Shown: one piece after another, positions 8,519 through 17,246 of the stretch
Layout of the letters: each line of letters starts with the position of its first letter
Position numbering within the stretch: position 1 is the stretch's first letter
The notes under the pieces: generated by a model
What the model saw: the letters and a program-made list of their open reading frames with translations, nothing else
Database searches by the model: none
Told to the model about the DNA's origin: nothing
Assembly: GCF_023023025.1 (NCBI RefSeq)
Contig: NZ_CP095481.1
Coordinates: 1,984,001-2,048,000 of the forward strand
Source of the DNA: Amycolatopsis sp. WQ 127309
GTDB lineage: Bacteria > Actinomycetota > Actinomycetes > Mycobacteriales > Pseudonocardiaceae
Length of the DNA stretch: 64,000 nt
Direction: 5' to 3'
Program-made: the position numbers and the translations under genes

Positions 8519-9280
8519 GTGAGTGATCCCACAGCGGACATCCGCGCCCGGCAAGCCGCTTCCTTCGGTTCACGCGCCGGCGCGTACGCCGAGCACCGGC
8601 CCGACTACTCGCGAGAGGCCATCGAGTGGGGCCTCGCCGGGGCGGACTGCACCCCCCGGCGGGTGCTCGACCTCGGCGCCGGAACGGGCAAGGTCACGGC
8701 GAGCCTGGTCGATCTCGGCCTCGACGTCACCGCCGTCGAACCCGACCCGGGAATGCTGGCCGAACTGTCCCGCCTGCTGCCGGCGGTGACGGCGCTGGAG
8801 GGGAGCGCGGAACGGATCCCGCTGCCCGGCGCGGCCGTCGACGCGATTTTCGTCGGCCAGGCGTTCCACTGGTTCGACGTCGGGCCCGCGATGACCGAAA
8901 TGGCGCGGGTGCTGCGCCCGGGCGGGGTGTTCGTGCCGATGTGGAACTACGAGGACGAATCGGTGCCGTGGGTGGCGGAGTTCACCGAAACCGCGAGCAT
9001 GGGGTGGCGCCGCCCGGACACCGACGGCGACCGGCAGCCGGCCACCCATCCGGCGTTCACATCGTTCGAGAGCGGCCGCTTCCACCACGCCCACCGGCGG
9101 ACGGCGGAGAGCCTGCTCGAAACGCTGCAGACCTATTCACGCGTGATCATCTCGGACCCGGCGGAGTCCGCGCCGCTGGTCGCCCGCGTCCGCCACTTCC
9201 TGGAGACGAACCCCGCGACGGCGTCCGGCGAGTTCGACCTGCCGCTGATCACCTGGACGTTCCGCAGCCGGCGCCGCTGA
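8519..9280 (+). CDS. Class I SAM-dependent methyltransferase
   Basis: A 253-residue protein with motif I VLDLGAGTGKVTASLVDLGL at about 50-69, an acidic motif II (VTAVEPDPGM) and the post-motif VLRPGG, as in the Methyltransf_11 group. The acceptor is unknown; relatives act on small metabolites. The start is GTG 8519 with no clear ribosome site, and TTAACC lies about 10 bases upstream, so it may be leaderless. It is divergent from lysS with a 76-base gap. Confidence 0.85.
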   Translation: MSDPTADIRARQAASFGSRAGAYAEHRPDYSREAIEWGLAGADCTPRRVLDLGAGTGKVTASLVDLGLDVTAVEPDPGMLAELSRLLPAVTALEGSAERIPLPGAAVDAIFVGQAFHWFDVGPAMTEMARVLRPGGVFVPMWNYEDESVPWVAEFTETASMGWRRPDTDGDRQPATHPAFTSFESGRFHHAHRRTAESLLETLQTYSRVIISDPAESAPLVARVRHFLETNPATASGEFDLPLITWTFRSRRR

Positions 9281-9290
9281 AGCCACCGCC

Positions 9291-9321
9291 TTGACCTCCA
9301 GCAAACTGGAGGTTCCAGACT
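9291..9321 (+). promoter_or_regulatory. MerR-type promoter/operator of the DUF6640-like gene
   Basis: TTGACC (9291-9296) and CAGACT (9316-9321) are separated by exactly 19 bases, the long spacing typical of MerR-activated promoters. The spacer contains the inverted repeat ACCTCCA...TGGAGGT (9294-9312). Six bases follow the -10 and then the ATG at 9328, so the transcript should be leaderless. Sites of the same geometry precede the MerR gene (17209) and the L11 paralog (39227). Confidence 0.75.
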
Positions 9322-9327
9322 GGACCC

Positions 9328-9732
9328 ATGCGTACCAAATCCTGGGGCCGGGCACTGATCTCCCTGACGTCGCTCGTGACCGCGGCCGGCCCCTACCGGG
9401 CCGACTGGAACGAGACCCACGTGAAGAACCCGGCCTGGCCACCGCACGCGAAGTTCCACAACGGCCAGACGATGAGCCTCGGGCTCGCGCTCGGCGTCAC
9501 GAGCCTGTGGCAGCTCTGGCGGGCACCCTCGTCCCGGGAGGGGCTCGACGCGGGCGCCGCACTGGCTTCGCTGTACTGGCTGACGCAGATCTCGGCGCTG
9601 GCCTACCCGGGCTCGAAGGCCGTCGACCCGCCGGGGACGGCGAAGTTCCCGCAGGCGGCGATCGCGTTCCCGGCGCTGGCCGTGACGGCGCTGGGCTACG
9701 TTCTCGAACGCCGGCGCCTGGCGCGGGGCTAA
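9328..9732 (+). CDS. Small membrane protein, DUF6640-like
   Basis: The 134-residue protein has three or four hydrophobic segments (about 8-22, 50-63, 76-92, 108-125) with short loops and a basic C-terminal tail (LERRRLARG). The loop WNETHVKNPAWPPHAKFHNG resembles the DUF6640 family of small integral membrane proteins, whose function is not known. It has its own MerR-type promoter with the ATG at the predicted transcription start. Its stop overlaps that of the convergent coaX by 4 bases. It is the only gene between the methyltransferase and the CoA genes and looks like an insertion. Confidence 0.7.
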   Translation: MRTKSWGRALISLTSLVTAAGPYRADWNETHVKNPAWPPHAKFHNGQTMSLGLALGVTSLWQLWRAPSSREGLDAGAALASLYWLTQISALAYPGSKAVDPPGTAKFPQAAIAFPALAVTALGYVLERRRLARG

Positions 9733-10508
9733 GGGCGGATGTTGCGCTCGTAGACCAGGCGCAGCCCGAGCAGGGTCAGGTCCGGGACGTGGTCCGTGAT
9801 CGTCTCCGACTCGCTGATCACCAGCGGCGCCAGGCCACCGGTGGCGAGCACCGCCACCGGTTCCCGGCCGCCCGGGGACAGCTCGCGGACGATCCGCCGG
9901 ACCAGGCCGTCGACCTGGCCCGCGAAGCCGTACAGGATGCCCGACTGCAGGCACTCCACCGTGTTCTTGCCGATCACCGACCGCGGCGGCACCAGCTCGA
10001 CCTTCCGCAGCGCCGCCGCGCGCGCGGCCAGCGCGTCCACCGAGATCTCGATCCCGGGGGCGAACGCGCCGCCCAGGAACTCGCCGCGGGCCGAGATCGC
10101 GTCCACGTTGGTCGACGTGCCGAAGTCGACGACGACGCACGCCGTGTCGCTGTGCAGGTGGTGCGCGGCCAGCGTGTTCGCCAGCCGGTCCGCGCCCACT
10201 TCCTTCGGGTTGTCGACGAGCAGGGGCACACCCGTGCGCACCCCCGGCTCGACGACGATCTTCGGCACTTTCGCGTAGTAGCGCGAAAGCATCACGCGCA
10301 GTTCGCGCAGCACCGCCGGCACCGTCGACAACGCGCTGATCCCCGTGACGTCGTCCGCGTGCGGGCCGAGGAGCCCGCGCACGGTCAGCGCGAGCTCGTC
10401 GGCGGTCATCCGCGCGTCGGTGCGCATGCGCCAGTCGCCTGCGAGCTCGGTGCCGGAATAGAGCCCCAGCACGATGTTCGTGTTGCCGACGTCGACGGTG
10501 AGCAGCAA
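9729..10508 (-). CDS. coaX: Type III pantothenate kinase
   Basis: The 259-residue enzyme phosphorylates pantothenate, the first step from vitamin B5 to CoA. The acetate-kinase-superfamily phosphate motif LTVDVGNTNIVLGLY is at the N-terminus. The GADRLANTLAAHHLHSDTAC segment holds the dimer-interface catalytic Asp, and VVDFGTSTNVDA and LATGGLAPL are the other nucleotide motifs. It follows panD by 5 bases in the DUF2520-panC-panD-coaX operon, so pantothenate made by PanC goes straight to its kinase. Confidence 0.95.
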   Translation of the reverse strand: MLLTVDVGNTNIVLGLYSGTELAGDWRMRTDARMTADELALTVRGLLGPHADDVTGISALSTVPAVLRELRVMLSRYYAKVPKIVVEPGVRTGVPLLVDNPKEVGADRLANTLAAHHLHSDTACVVVDFGTSTNVDAISARGEFLGGAFAPGIEISVDALAARAAALRKVELVPPRSVIGKNTVECLQSGILYGFAGQVDGLVRRIVRELSPGGREPVAVLATGGLAPLVISESETITDHVPDLTLLGLRLVYERNIRP

Positions 10509-10513
10509 GCGGG

Positions 10514-11008
10514 TCAGCTTTCCGCGTGCAGCAACGCGTCGAGCCGGCGGGCGTCCGCCGTCTCGGCCACCGGGAAGATCGCCGTCTCCTCCTCCGGCAG
10601 GGTCACCGTGCCGCTGAGCAGCCCGGAACCCTCCGGCGCGTGGCCGGGATCGGTGTGCCGGTGGACGATCCGGTTGTCCGCGTCGACGAACACCACGCGC
10701 GGTTCGTACGTCGCGGCCTCGGCGTCATCCATCTGGCCGTAGGAGATCAGGATGACCAGGTCACCGGGGTGCACCAGGTGGGCCGCGGCGCCGTTGATGC
10801 CGAGCACGCCGCTGCCGCGTTCCCCCTTGATGACGTAGGTCTCCAGCCGCGAGCCGTTGGTGACGTCCACAATGGACACCTGTTCCCCCGGCAGCAGGTC
10901 CGCGGCCTCCATCAGGTCCTCGTCGACGGTGACCGAGCCGACGTAGTGCAGGTCGGCCTGGGTGACGGTGACCCGGTGGATCTTCGACTTGAGCATGGTG
11001 CGGTACAT
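10514..11008 (-). CDS. panD: Aspartate 1-decarboxylase (pyruvoyl enzyme)
   Basis: PanD makes beta-alanine from aspartate for pantothenate synthesis. The pro-enzyme cleaves itself between Gly24 and Ser25 in [10 protein letters not shown], and Ser25 becomes the pyruvoyl cofactor. The catalytic core runs to about residue 120 ([12 protein letters not shown]). The 164-residue length is slightly above the usual 125-140 because of a C-terminal tail rich in Thr and Glu. In mycobacterial PanD the C-terminal tail is the site of pyrazinoic-acid-resistance changes and Clp-mediated turnover; whether this different tail acts likewise is unknown. It lies 9 bases after panC. Confidence 0.96.
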   Translation of the reverse strand: MYRTMLKSKIHRVTVTQADLHYVGSVTVDEDLMEAADLLPGEQVSIVDVTNGSRLETYVIKGERGSGVLGINGAAAHLVHPGDLVILISYGQMDDAEAATYEPRVVFVDADNRIVHRHTDPGHAPEGSGLLSGTVTLPEEETAIFPVAETADARRLDALLHAES

Positions 11009-11017
11009 CGTGGACTC

Positions 11018-11929
11018 CTATTCCCCTGCGTCCCGCTCCGGCTGCGCTGGGTGGTCAACCGCCGCACCGAGCAACACCGGGACGTTGTCGATCAGCCGGG
11101 TACTCCCCACCCGGGCCGCGATCAACAGTCTTGCTTCACCATCGACGGGCGCGGGCCCGAGGTCGGTTCCCCTCAACTCCAGGTAATCCACCTCGACCGC
11201 GGGCCGCGCGGCGAGGGTCTTCCACGCGGTCTCGAGGACCGCTTCCGCCCCGTCCCGGCCGACGAACGCCCCCGCGGTGAGGGCGGCCGACAGGACGATG
11301 GCGTCCTCACGCTGCTCAGGCGTGAGGTAGACGTTGCGCGACGACAGCGCGAGCCCGTCGCGTTCACGCACGGTCGGCACGCCGATCACGTGCGTGCCGA
11401 TGTTCAGGTCGCGCACCATCCGCTTGATCAGGACCAGTTGCTGGTAGTCCTTTTCGCCGAAGAGCGCGTAGTCCGGACGGAGCAGGTTGAACAGCTTCGC
11501 CACGACGGTCAGCACGCCGGCGAAGTGGCCGGGCCGGACGACGCCTTCGAGCTCGTCGCCGAGCGGACCGGGGTGCACGGTGACGGCGGCACCCTCGGCG
11601 TACAGCGCGTCGGCGGCCGGGGTGAAGGCGATTTCGACGCCGTCCTCGTCCAGCACGGCCAGGTCGGCCTCCAGCGGACGCGGGTAGGCCTCGAAGTCCT
11701 CGCCCTCGCCGAACTGCAGCGGGTTGACGAAGATCGACGTGGCCACGACGTTGTTCGGCAGCCGCTTGGCGCGGCGGATCAGCTCGCGGTGCCCGGCGTG
11801 CAGCGCGCCCATGGTCGGCACGAGCGCCAGCTTGCACCCGACGCCGTGCAGGGCCCGGCTGACCTGGCTCATCTGCTCGGGCGAGGCGAAGGTGTTCAGG
11901 GTGCCGCGGCTGAATTTCGGTGTGGTCAC
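11018..11929 (-). CDS. panC: Pantothenate synthetase
   Basis: The 303-residue enzyme joins pantoate and beta-alanine using ATP. LVPTMGALHAGHRELIRRAK carries the HxGH nucleotidyl-transfer motif. IFVNPLQFGEGEDFEAYPR, LFGEKDYQQLVLIKRMV and the late motif LALSSRNVYL are standard PanC blocks. The ATG overlaps the stop of the DUF2520 gene (ATGA), indicating translational coupling. It is the middle gene of the pantothenate operon. Confidence 0.97.
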   Translation of the reverse strand: MTTPKFSRGTLNTFASPEQMSQVSRALHGVGCKLALVPTMGALHAGHRELIRRAKRLPNNVVATSIFVNPLQFGEGEDFEAYPRPLEADLAVLDEDGVEIAFTPAADALYAEGAAVTVHPGPLGDELEGVVRPGHFAGVLTVVAKLFNLLRPDYALFGEKDYQQLVLIKRMVRDLNIGTHVIGVPTVRERDGLALSSRNVYLTPEQREDAIVLSAALTAGAFVGRDGAEAVLETAWKTLAARPAVEVDYLELRGTDLGPAPVDGEARLLIAARVGSTRLIDNVPVLLGAAVDHPAQPERDAGE

Positions 11930-12831
11930 TGGTCTGGATGCCCTTCGGCGGGATCGTCGAGGAGGTCGGTGAGTTCCTTGGCGGCCGCGGTGTCGAGCAG
12001 CCCGGCGGCCACGGAACGCTCCGCCGTGCGCTTGGCCAGCGCGCGGTAGGCCGGTGCGACGTCCGGCGCCCGGTCCCCCAGCACCTCGAGGTGCTTGCGG
12101 ACGGTGCCGATGTCGCCACGGGCGACCGGGCCGGTGAGCGCGCGGTCGCCGTGTCGGAGCACATTATCCAACGCGGCCGAAAGCAGTGGTGCGACCAGGC
12201 GTTCGGAATGCCCGATTCCCGCTTCGCGCAAGACTTCCGCGCAGTCCGCGACCAGCGTCATCAGGTGGTTCGCGCCGTGGGTCAACGCAGCGTGGTAGAG
12301 CGCTCGCGCGGAGTCGGGGATGCGCACGGGCTCGGCACCCATCTCGACGGCCAGCGCTTCGCCGACGTTCCACGCCGCTTCGTCGTCGGCCGTCGCCGTG
12401 ACGCCGATGCTGCACGCCGCCAGCCGTTCGAGGTCTTCCTCGCGGCCGGTGAACGTCATCACCGGGTGCAGGGCCAGCGGGAGCGCCCCGGCCTCGGCCG
12501 CGGGCGCCAGGACGTCGATGCCCTGCGCGCCGGAGGTGTGCACGACGATCTGGCCCGGTCGCAGCGACTTGGTGGCGACCAGGCCGCGGACCATGCCGGC
12601 CAGCGCGTCGTCGGGGAGGGCGAGCACGACCAGGTCCGCCCGCCGGACGGTTTCGTCGGGCGGCAGGATGGGCACGTCGGGGAGGAGGCGTTCGGCGCGG
12701 GCCAGCGACGCGGCGGACAGGCCGGACGCGGCGACCACCGTGTGGCCCGCCCGGGCCAAGGCGGCACCGAGCACACTGCCCACCCGGCCGGCGGAAACGA
12801 CCCCGACCGCGAGGCGAGCAGGTCTCATCAT
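11926..12831 (-). CDS. Rossmann-fold DUF2520 protein (ketopantoate-reductase-like)
   Basis: A 301-residue protein with an NAD(P)-binding N-terminal domain (VGVVSAGRVGSVLGAALARA) and a C-terminal DUF2520 helical domain (ALYHAALTHGANHLMTLVAD). It is fixed beside panC in actinobacteria. That position has led to proposals of a role in pantoate formation, but the activity is not settled. I start at ATG 12831; the frame is open further upstream but carries no family sequence. A tiny frame of 8 codons (ATG at 12854) ends with TGA overlapping this ATG and could couple translation. Confidence 0.85.
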   Translation of the reverse strand: MMRPARLAVGVVSAGRVGSVLGAALARAGHTVVAASGLSAASLARAERLLPDVPILPPDETVRRADLVVLALPDDALAGMVRGLVATKSLRPGQIVVHTSGAQGIDVLAPAAEAGALPLALHPVMTFTGREEDLERLAACSIGVTATADDEAAWNVGEALAVEMGAEPVRIPDSARALYHAALTHGANHLMTLVADCAEVLREAGIGHSERLVAPLLSAALDNVLRHGDRALTGPVARGDIGTVRKHLEVLGDRAPDVAPAYRALAKRTAERSVAAGLLDTAAAKELTDLLDDPAEGHPDQ

Positions 12832-12974
12832 GGCGTGCGCCTGTGGACGCTCATGGTTGGCAGACTCCCTCTGCTCTCGTTCCAGTCCCGCTCCGGGTAC
12901 CGGACGACGGCGCGAGACTAACTCGGCTGAGCGTGGACCGTTGAGCCCGGGTGACAAGCTTCACCCGGACCGGT

Positions 12975-14141
12975 TCACCCTTGTGGCGCTTCCTGGGCGA
13001 GCCGGGTGGCTTCGGCGCGGGCGGCCTTCAGCGTGCGCAGCAGCTCCTGCTGGCGTTGCCGGTCGACCGCGGTGTGCAGCTCCTGGCGGTCCAGGAACGC
13101 GAGCTCCGTGACGCTGGCCTGGTACACGGCGACGGCCTTCGCGGCCTGCTTGCCGGACTGGCGTTTCGCCTGACGGCGCCAAGCGCGGCGGCCGGGCAGG
13201 CTGGCCAGCAGCTCGACCTCCGACGGCGCGATCCACCGCGCCGCGGCCATGTGCGGCAGCGCGGCTTCGATGATCCGCTGCTCCCGCCGTCGCTGCAGGA
13301 TGACCAGGTAGACCACGCCGAGGAACAGCGGCAGCATGATCAGGAAGTACACGGTCAGGAACTTCGACCCGCCCAGCAGCGCGGCGCTGTTCCACAGCGC
13401 GTGCAGGCAGACCGCGGCCAGGTAGCCGGCGACCGGCGCGATGATCCGCAGCGCCTTGGTCGTCGTCCGGGCGGCGATGCCGATCCCGATGCCGGTGAGC
13501 ACCGCGAACAGCGGGTGCGTGAACGGCGCGAGCACGCCGCGCAGGAAGAACGCCGTGATGACGCCCTGGCTGTGCCCGTCGCCGAAGCCGTAGTCGTAGA
13601 AGGCCCGGCCGAAGTAGTAGATGTTCTCGGTGAAGGCGAACCCGGCCGCGCTGAACCCGGCGTAGACGACGCCGTCCACGACGCCGTCGAACTCGCTGCG
13701 GCGGCGCCACAGGATGAGCACCACGAAGAGCGCCTTCGCGGCCTCCTCGACGACCGGCGCGGACACCAGTGCGGCGACGGTGTTGCCGCTGCCCTTGCCG
13801 AGCAGCTCGTCACCGACCGCCTCGGCGGTGGTGTTGATCAGCAGCGCGGTGATCGTCGCGATGCAGGCGCCCCAGGCGAACGCCAGCAGCAGGAACTTCG
13901 CCGGCTCGGGCTCCCAGCGGTCGACCCACAGGAAGCCCGCCACCACCCCGGCGACCGGCACCAGCGCGGCCAGCACGCCGATGGTGACGGCCAGCGGGCC
14001 GACCCGCGCCGTCGCCAGGCCGAACAGGAACAGGCCGCACAGGGCGACCACGATCAGCCCGAGCACCGGCAGCAGCACGGTGATCCGGCGAGGCCGCCGT
14101 CCGCGATCGAGTCCCGTCGCGGGCGAGAGGGTTCCGCTCAC
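12975..14141 (-). CDS. PrsW-family intramembrane metalloprotease
   Basis: The 388-residue multi-spanning protein has about eight hydrophobic segments between residues 18 and 290. The family's catalytic motifs are present: EE at 132-133 in VVEEAAKA, E172 in FTENIYY, H209 in FTHPLF and H247 in CLHALWN. PrsW in Bacillus cleaves an anti-sigma factor; the substrate here is unknown. A charged, coiled C-terminal tail of about 90 residues (QLLRTLKAARAEATRLAQ near the end) is cytoplasmic by prediction. It is downstream of the DUF6779-like gene on the same strand. Confidence 0.88.
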   Translation of the reverse strand: MSGTLSPATGLDRGRRPRRITVLLPVLGLIVVALCGLFLFGLATARVGPLAVTIGVLAALVPVAGVVAGFLWVDRWEPEPAKFLLLAFAWGACIATITALLINTTAEAVGDELLGKGSGNTVAALVSAPVVEEAAKALFVVLILWRRRSEFDGVVDGVVYAGFSAAGFAFTENIYYFGRAFYDYGFGDGHSQGVITAFFLRGVLAPFTHPLFAVLTGIGIGIAARTTTKALRIIAPVAGYLAAVCLHALWNSAALLGGSKFLTVYFLIMLPLFLGVVYLVILQRRREQRIIEAALPHMAAARWIAPSEVELLASLPGRRAWRRQAKRQSGKQAAKAVAVYQASVTELAFLDRQELHTAVDRQRQQELLRTLKAARAEATRLAQEAPQG

Positions 14142-14232
14142 AGCGGGTCACCCTACGCAGACCGGACACGGACCGGAATGCGAACCCCGGGTGTGGCCCG
14201 GCGGGGCCGTCGCGGCCACCACCCGGCTCGCC

Positions 14233-16635
14233 TCAGTCCTCGGCACGCCGCCTGCGGCGCGGGGTCGAACCGGTGCCGCCGTTGGCCGCCAGCAGCTCGC
14301 TGACCGACCGGCCGGTGTTGTGCGACCCGCTGCCCGGCACCTCGGTGGAACGGTGGCCGTTGCGCGGGGCCTGGCCGTTGCCGTTCCCGTTGCTGTGGCC
14401 GTTCTGGCCGTTCCCGTTCTGCCCGTTGCCGTTCTGGCCGTTGCCGTGCTGTCCGGTGCCGTTGCGCTCGAGGTCGGCCGGGTCGACCGGCGTCATGTTG
14501 CGCCGCGACAAGGACGCGCGTTCGGCGACCATGCCTTCCCAGGCCGGCGGTTCGCCGTCCGGACGGCGACGGCGGCCACCCGACGGCTCGGGCGGCGGCG
14601 GGGGCACGGCGGGCATCACCTGCGAGTCGTCCGGCTTCCGGCGGCGGCCGCCGCCGGTGGAACGGCCCTGGAAGCTGCGCATCGACTCCGGCAGCGTCGG
14701 GTTCACCGGCGCCTCGGCCTGGGCCGCCGCTTCCGTGGGAGCGCGGTGCGAACCGTGCGAACCGTGCCGGGACGGCGGCTCGTCGAGGATCGGCGACATG
14801 TCGGGCCGCGAGAACTGCTCGAGGCGCGACGGACGGCGGCCGTCGGCGGCCGGCACCGGCGTGGTCGGCGGCACGGCGGGCGGCAGGTTGGTCCGCGACG
14901 GCGGGCCGGTGCTGGGCACCGGCATCGTCATCGGGACGACCGGGAGGTCGGTCCGGGACCCGGCCGGGTCCCGGCGCGCCACGGCCGGCAGGTCGGTGCG
15001 CGACCCGGCCGGATCGCGCCGCGGCACGGCAGGCAGATCGGTCCGCGAGCCGGCCGGATCCCGCCTGGGCACCGCCGGCAGGTCGGTGCGCGATGCCGTG
15101 GCGTCCCGCGGCATCGGCGGCTTGCGGTCGGCGGGCTTCGGCTCCGGCGGCTTCGGCCGGTTGGGCCGCTGCCGCTCGGCGAAGTCGTCGCGGTTCTGGA
15201 ACGCCGCGCTCAGGTCGGCCACCGGGCGCTCGACCGGCCGGATGTCCGACCGGGACATCTCGGACGGCTTCGGCGGCGGCACGCTGGCCGCCGGACGGCC
15301 CTGGAGCGGGCGCGCGGGCGGCTCGGGAGCCTTCCGCGGATCGGGGCGCGCGCCGTTCGGCTTGGGGACGCGCGGCAGGTCGGACCGGGACATCTCGACG
15401 CGCGGGATGTCGGGCCGGGACATCTCGGCGGGCCGCATCTCCTGGCGCGACCGCTCGGCGGGCCGCTGCCGCTCGACACGGGGCAGGTCGGACCGCGACA
15501 CCTCGACGCGCGGGATGTCCGGACGCGACATCTCCACACGGGGGATGTCGGGGCGGGACATCTCGACGGGCCGCATCTCCGAGCGCGAGATCTCCGCGCG
15601 GCGCGCGGGCGGCGGCTCGGGACGGCGGATCTCGGTCTTCGGCTCCGGGCGGCGGACCTCGGTACCGGGGTCGGGGGTCCGCGGCATCTCCCGGCGCGTC
15701 GGCTCGGCGGGGGCTTCGGGACGGCGTTCGGGCTGCTTGGCGACCTCGGCCGGGTCCGGCAGCCGCATCGGCTGCGACTCGGCCTGGCGGCGGGCCGCCT
15801 CGGCGCGCAGCTCGGCGGCCTTCAGCTCGCGCTGCGCGGCGTTCAGCGCCGGGTCGACCTCCGGCACGGGCGGACGGCGGTCGCTCAGCGGCTTCGGCCG
15901 GGCGATCTGCTGGGTGCTCTGGGCGTTGACGTTGGCCGGGGCCTTCGGGCCGGTGCCCGGCTTGCCGCCGAACCCCTTGCCCTTGCCGCCGAACCCCTTG
16001 CCGTTCGCGGGCTTGCCGTTCGACGCCTTGCGGCGGCGCTCGTCGAGCACGCGGTCGATCAGCTCGGTCGGCCGTTCGCCGCCCTCGGGCACGGGCTTCT
16101 TCGCGGCCATCAGCTGCGCCGGCTTCTTCTTCGGGGCGCCGTCGGGGATCATCCGGTTGTCGTCGGAGACCTTGCGCATGCGGGTCGCCTGCGCAGTCAG
16201 CGCGACGCGTTCGAGCAGCACCTCACCGCCGAACAGCGACTGGAGGCTGTCGCGCAGCGCGGAGACTTCGACGCGCAGCGCCTCGAGCTCCTCGCGGCCG
16301 CGGGAGTCGGCCGTCGTGCGGTTCTCCGCCTCCACCTCCAGTTCGTACTCGCGCCGGGCCGCGATCTCGCGTTCCAGCTCCAACTCGTACACAGCCTGCG
16401 CCTCGGAGACCGCGTCCTCGCTCTGTGCCGCGTGCTTGCGGTACTTCACGGCGAGGAACGCGCCGATCAGGGCAGCCCAGAGGGCGGCGACGATCCCGAG
16501 TCTGAGGTACTTGAGATCGTTGCTGAGCACCAGTGCGAGGGTGGCTCCGATGGCGAGGACGAATCCGACAACAAGCCACGGCCTACCCAGAAGGCGGCCG
16601 CGCGAGTCGTCACCCACGCCGGTCATGACTGACAC
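14233..16635 (-). CDS. Repeat-rich membrane-anchored DUF6779-like protein
   Basis: An 800-residue protein with two adjacent membrane segments near the N-terminus (about 20-38 and 45-63), then a coiled coil (about 75-130, ELELEREIAARREYELEVEA) and some 650 residues of low complexity. That tail contains about eight SRxDIPRVEM-type repeats, four 16-residue repeats built on SRTDLPAVPRRDPAG, and an asparagine/glycine run (GNGQNGNGQNG). The N-terminal part resembles DUF6779, always found near DUF3180 in this cluster. The tail is predicted to be disordered; a cytoplasmic scaffold is conceivable but unproven. The start may be GTG 16635 or ATG 16626. Confidence 0.7.
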   Translation of the reverse strand: MSVMTGVGDDSRGRLLGRPWLVVGFVLAIGATLALVLSNDLKYLRLGIVAALWAALIGAFLAVKYRKHAAQSEDAVSEAQAVYELELEREIAARREYELEVEAENRTTADSRGREELEALRVEVSALRDSLQSLFGGEVLLERVALTAQATRMRKVSDDNRMIPDGAPKKKPAQLMAAKKPVPEGGERPTELIDRVLDERRRKASNGKPANGKGFGGKGKGFGGKPGTGPKAPANVNAQSTQQIARPKPLSDRRPPVPEVDPALNAAQRELKAAELRAEAARRQAESQPMRLPDPAEVAKQPERRPEAPAEPTRREMPRTPDPGTEVRRPEPKTEIRRPEPPPARRAEISRSEMRPVEMSRPDIPRVEMSRPDIPRVEVSRSDLPRVERQRPAERSRQEMRPAEMSRPDIPRVEMSRSDLPRVPKPNGARPDPRKAPEPPARPLQGRPAASVPPPKPSEMSRSDIRPVERPVADLSAAFQNRDDFAERQRPNRPKPPEPKPADRKPPMPRDATASRTDLPAVPRRDPAGSRTDLPAVPRRDPAGSRTDLPAVARRDPAGSRTDLPVVPMTMPVPSTGPPSRTNLPPAVPPTTPVPAADGRRPSRLEQFSRPDMSPILDEPPSRHGSHGSHRAPTEAAAQAEAPVNPTLPESMRSFQGRSTGGGRRRKPDDSQVMPAVPPPPPEPSGGRRRRPDGEPPAWEGMVAERASLSRRNMTPVDPADLERNGTGQHGNGQNGNGQNGNGQNGHSNGNGNGQAPRNGHRSTEVPGSGSHNTGRSVSELLAANGGTGSTPRRRRRAED

Positions 16636-16695
16636 CGTACCTGCTCGTAATCCGAACGAGACCTACTCGGTCCAGCGAGCGGTGGGATTCGAGCG

Positions 16696-17157
16696 CTAAC
16701 CGGTCGTCCCGCGGGTCCGTTCACGGGGCTGGTCGCGCGGGGTCCGGCAGCAGTGTTCGAGCCACAAACCCGCTGCTACCAGCAGTGCCGCGGAAACCAC
16801 GCCGACCACCGCGGCCCGGGTGTCGAGAACCGCGGCGACGAGTTCGTCACGTCGGGGAAAAAGGTAGGCGAGCGCCGCGAGCCAAGCACCCGCCATGAAC
16901 GCGCCAGCGAGTGACGAAGCCTTCGCCAAGGCCACCGATCGGGCGATCCCGATAGCGGCAACGACGCGGCCGTTCCTGATCCGGGAGCGAACCCGGAACG
17001 CGAGCACGGCCTCGATCACGGCGAGCACCGCGAACGTGACGCCGGCGAGCAGCGGCAGCTGGGGCAGCGAGCCGTAGGCCATCTGGAAGAGCAGGTAACC
17101 GAGGACCAGGCCGAGTACCCCGGCCACCACCAGGTCGCGAGGCCGGGTGAAGTGCAT
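16696..17157 (-). CDS. DUF3180 membrane protein
   Basis: The 153-residue protein has four hydrophobic segments (about 9-27, 33-50, 72-95, 108-128). It starts MHFTRPRDLVVAGVLGLVLG, characteristic of DUF3180 proteins that follow folK in actinobacteria. The function is unknown. I choose ATG 17157, where the family sequence begins, over a frame start at 17190. In the ancestral order it should directly follow folK; here the MerR gene has been inserted between the two in the opposite direction. Confidence 0.85.
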   Translation of the reverse strand: MHFTRPRDLVVAGVLGLVLGYLLFQMAYGSLPQLPLLAGVTFAVLAVIEAVLAFRVRSRIRNGRVVAAIGIARSVALAKASSLAGAFMAGAWLAALAYLFPRRDELVAAVLDTRAAVVGVVSAALLVAAGLWLEHCCRTPRDQPRERTRGTTG

Positions 17158-17208
17158 GTGCCAACCGTACCGGGGCGCGCCCTGGCGCACCCGGACCCGC
17201 GCCTAGCC

Positions 17209-17239
17209 TTGACTCTCCACCGACTGGAGAGTTCACCAT
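17209..17239 (+). promoter_or_regulatory. MerR-type promoter/operator of the merR gene
   Basis: TTGACT (17209-17214), 19 bases, then CACCAT (17234-17239). The spacer holds ACTCTCCA...TGGAGAGT as a perfect 8-bp inverted repeat. The -10 overlaps the first possible ATG (17238), so that codon cannot be translated from this promoter, while GTG 17247 falls at about +1. This indicates autoregulation and a leaderless start. Confidence 0.75.
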
Positions 17240-17246
17240 GCGTCTT

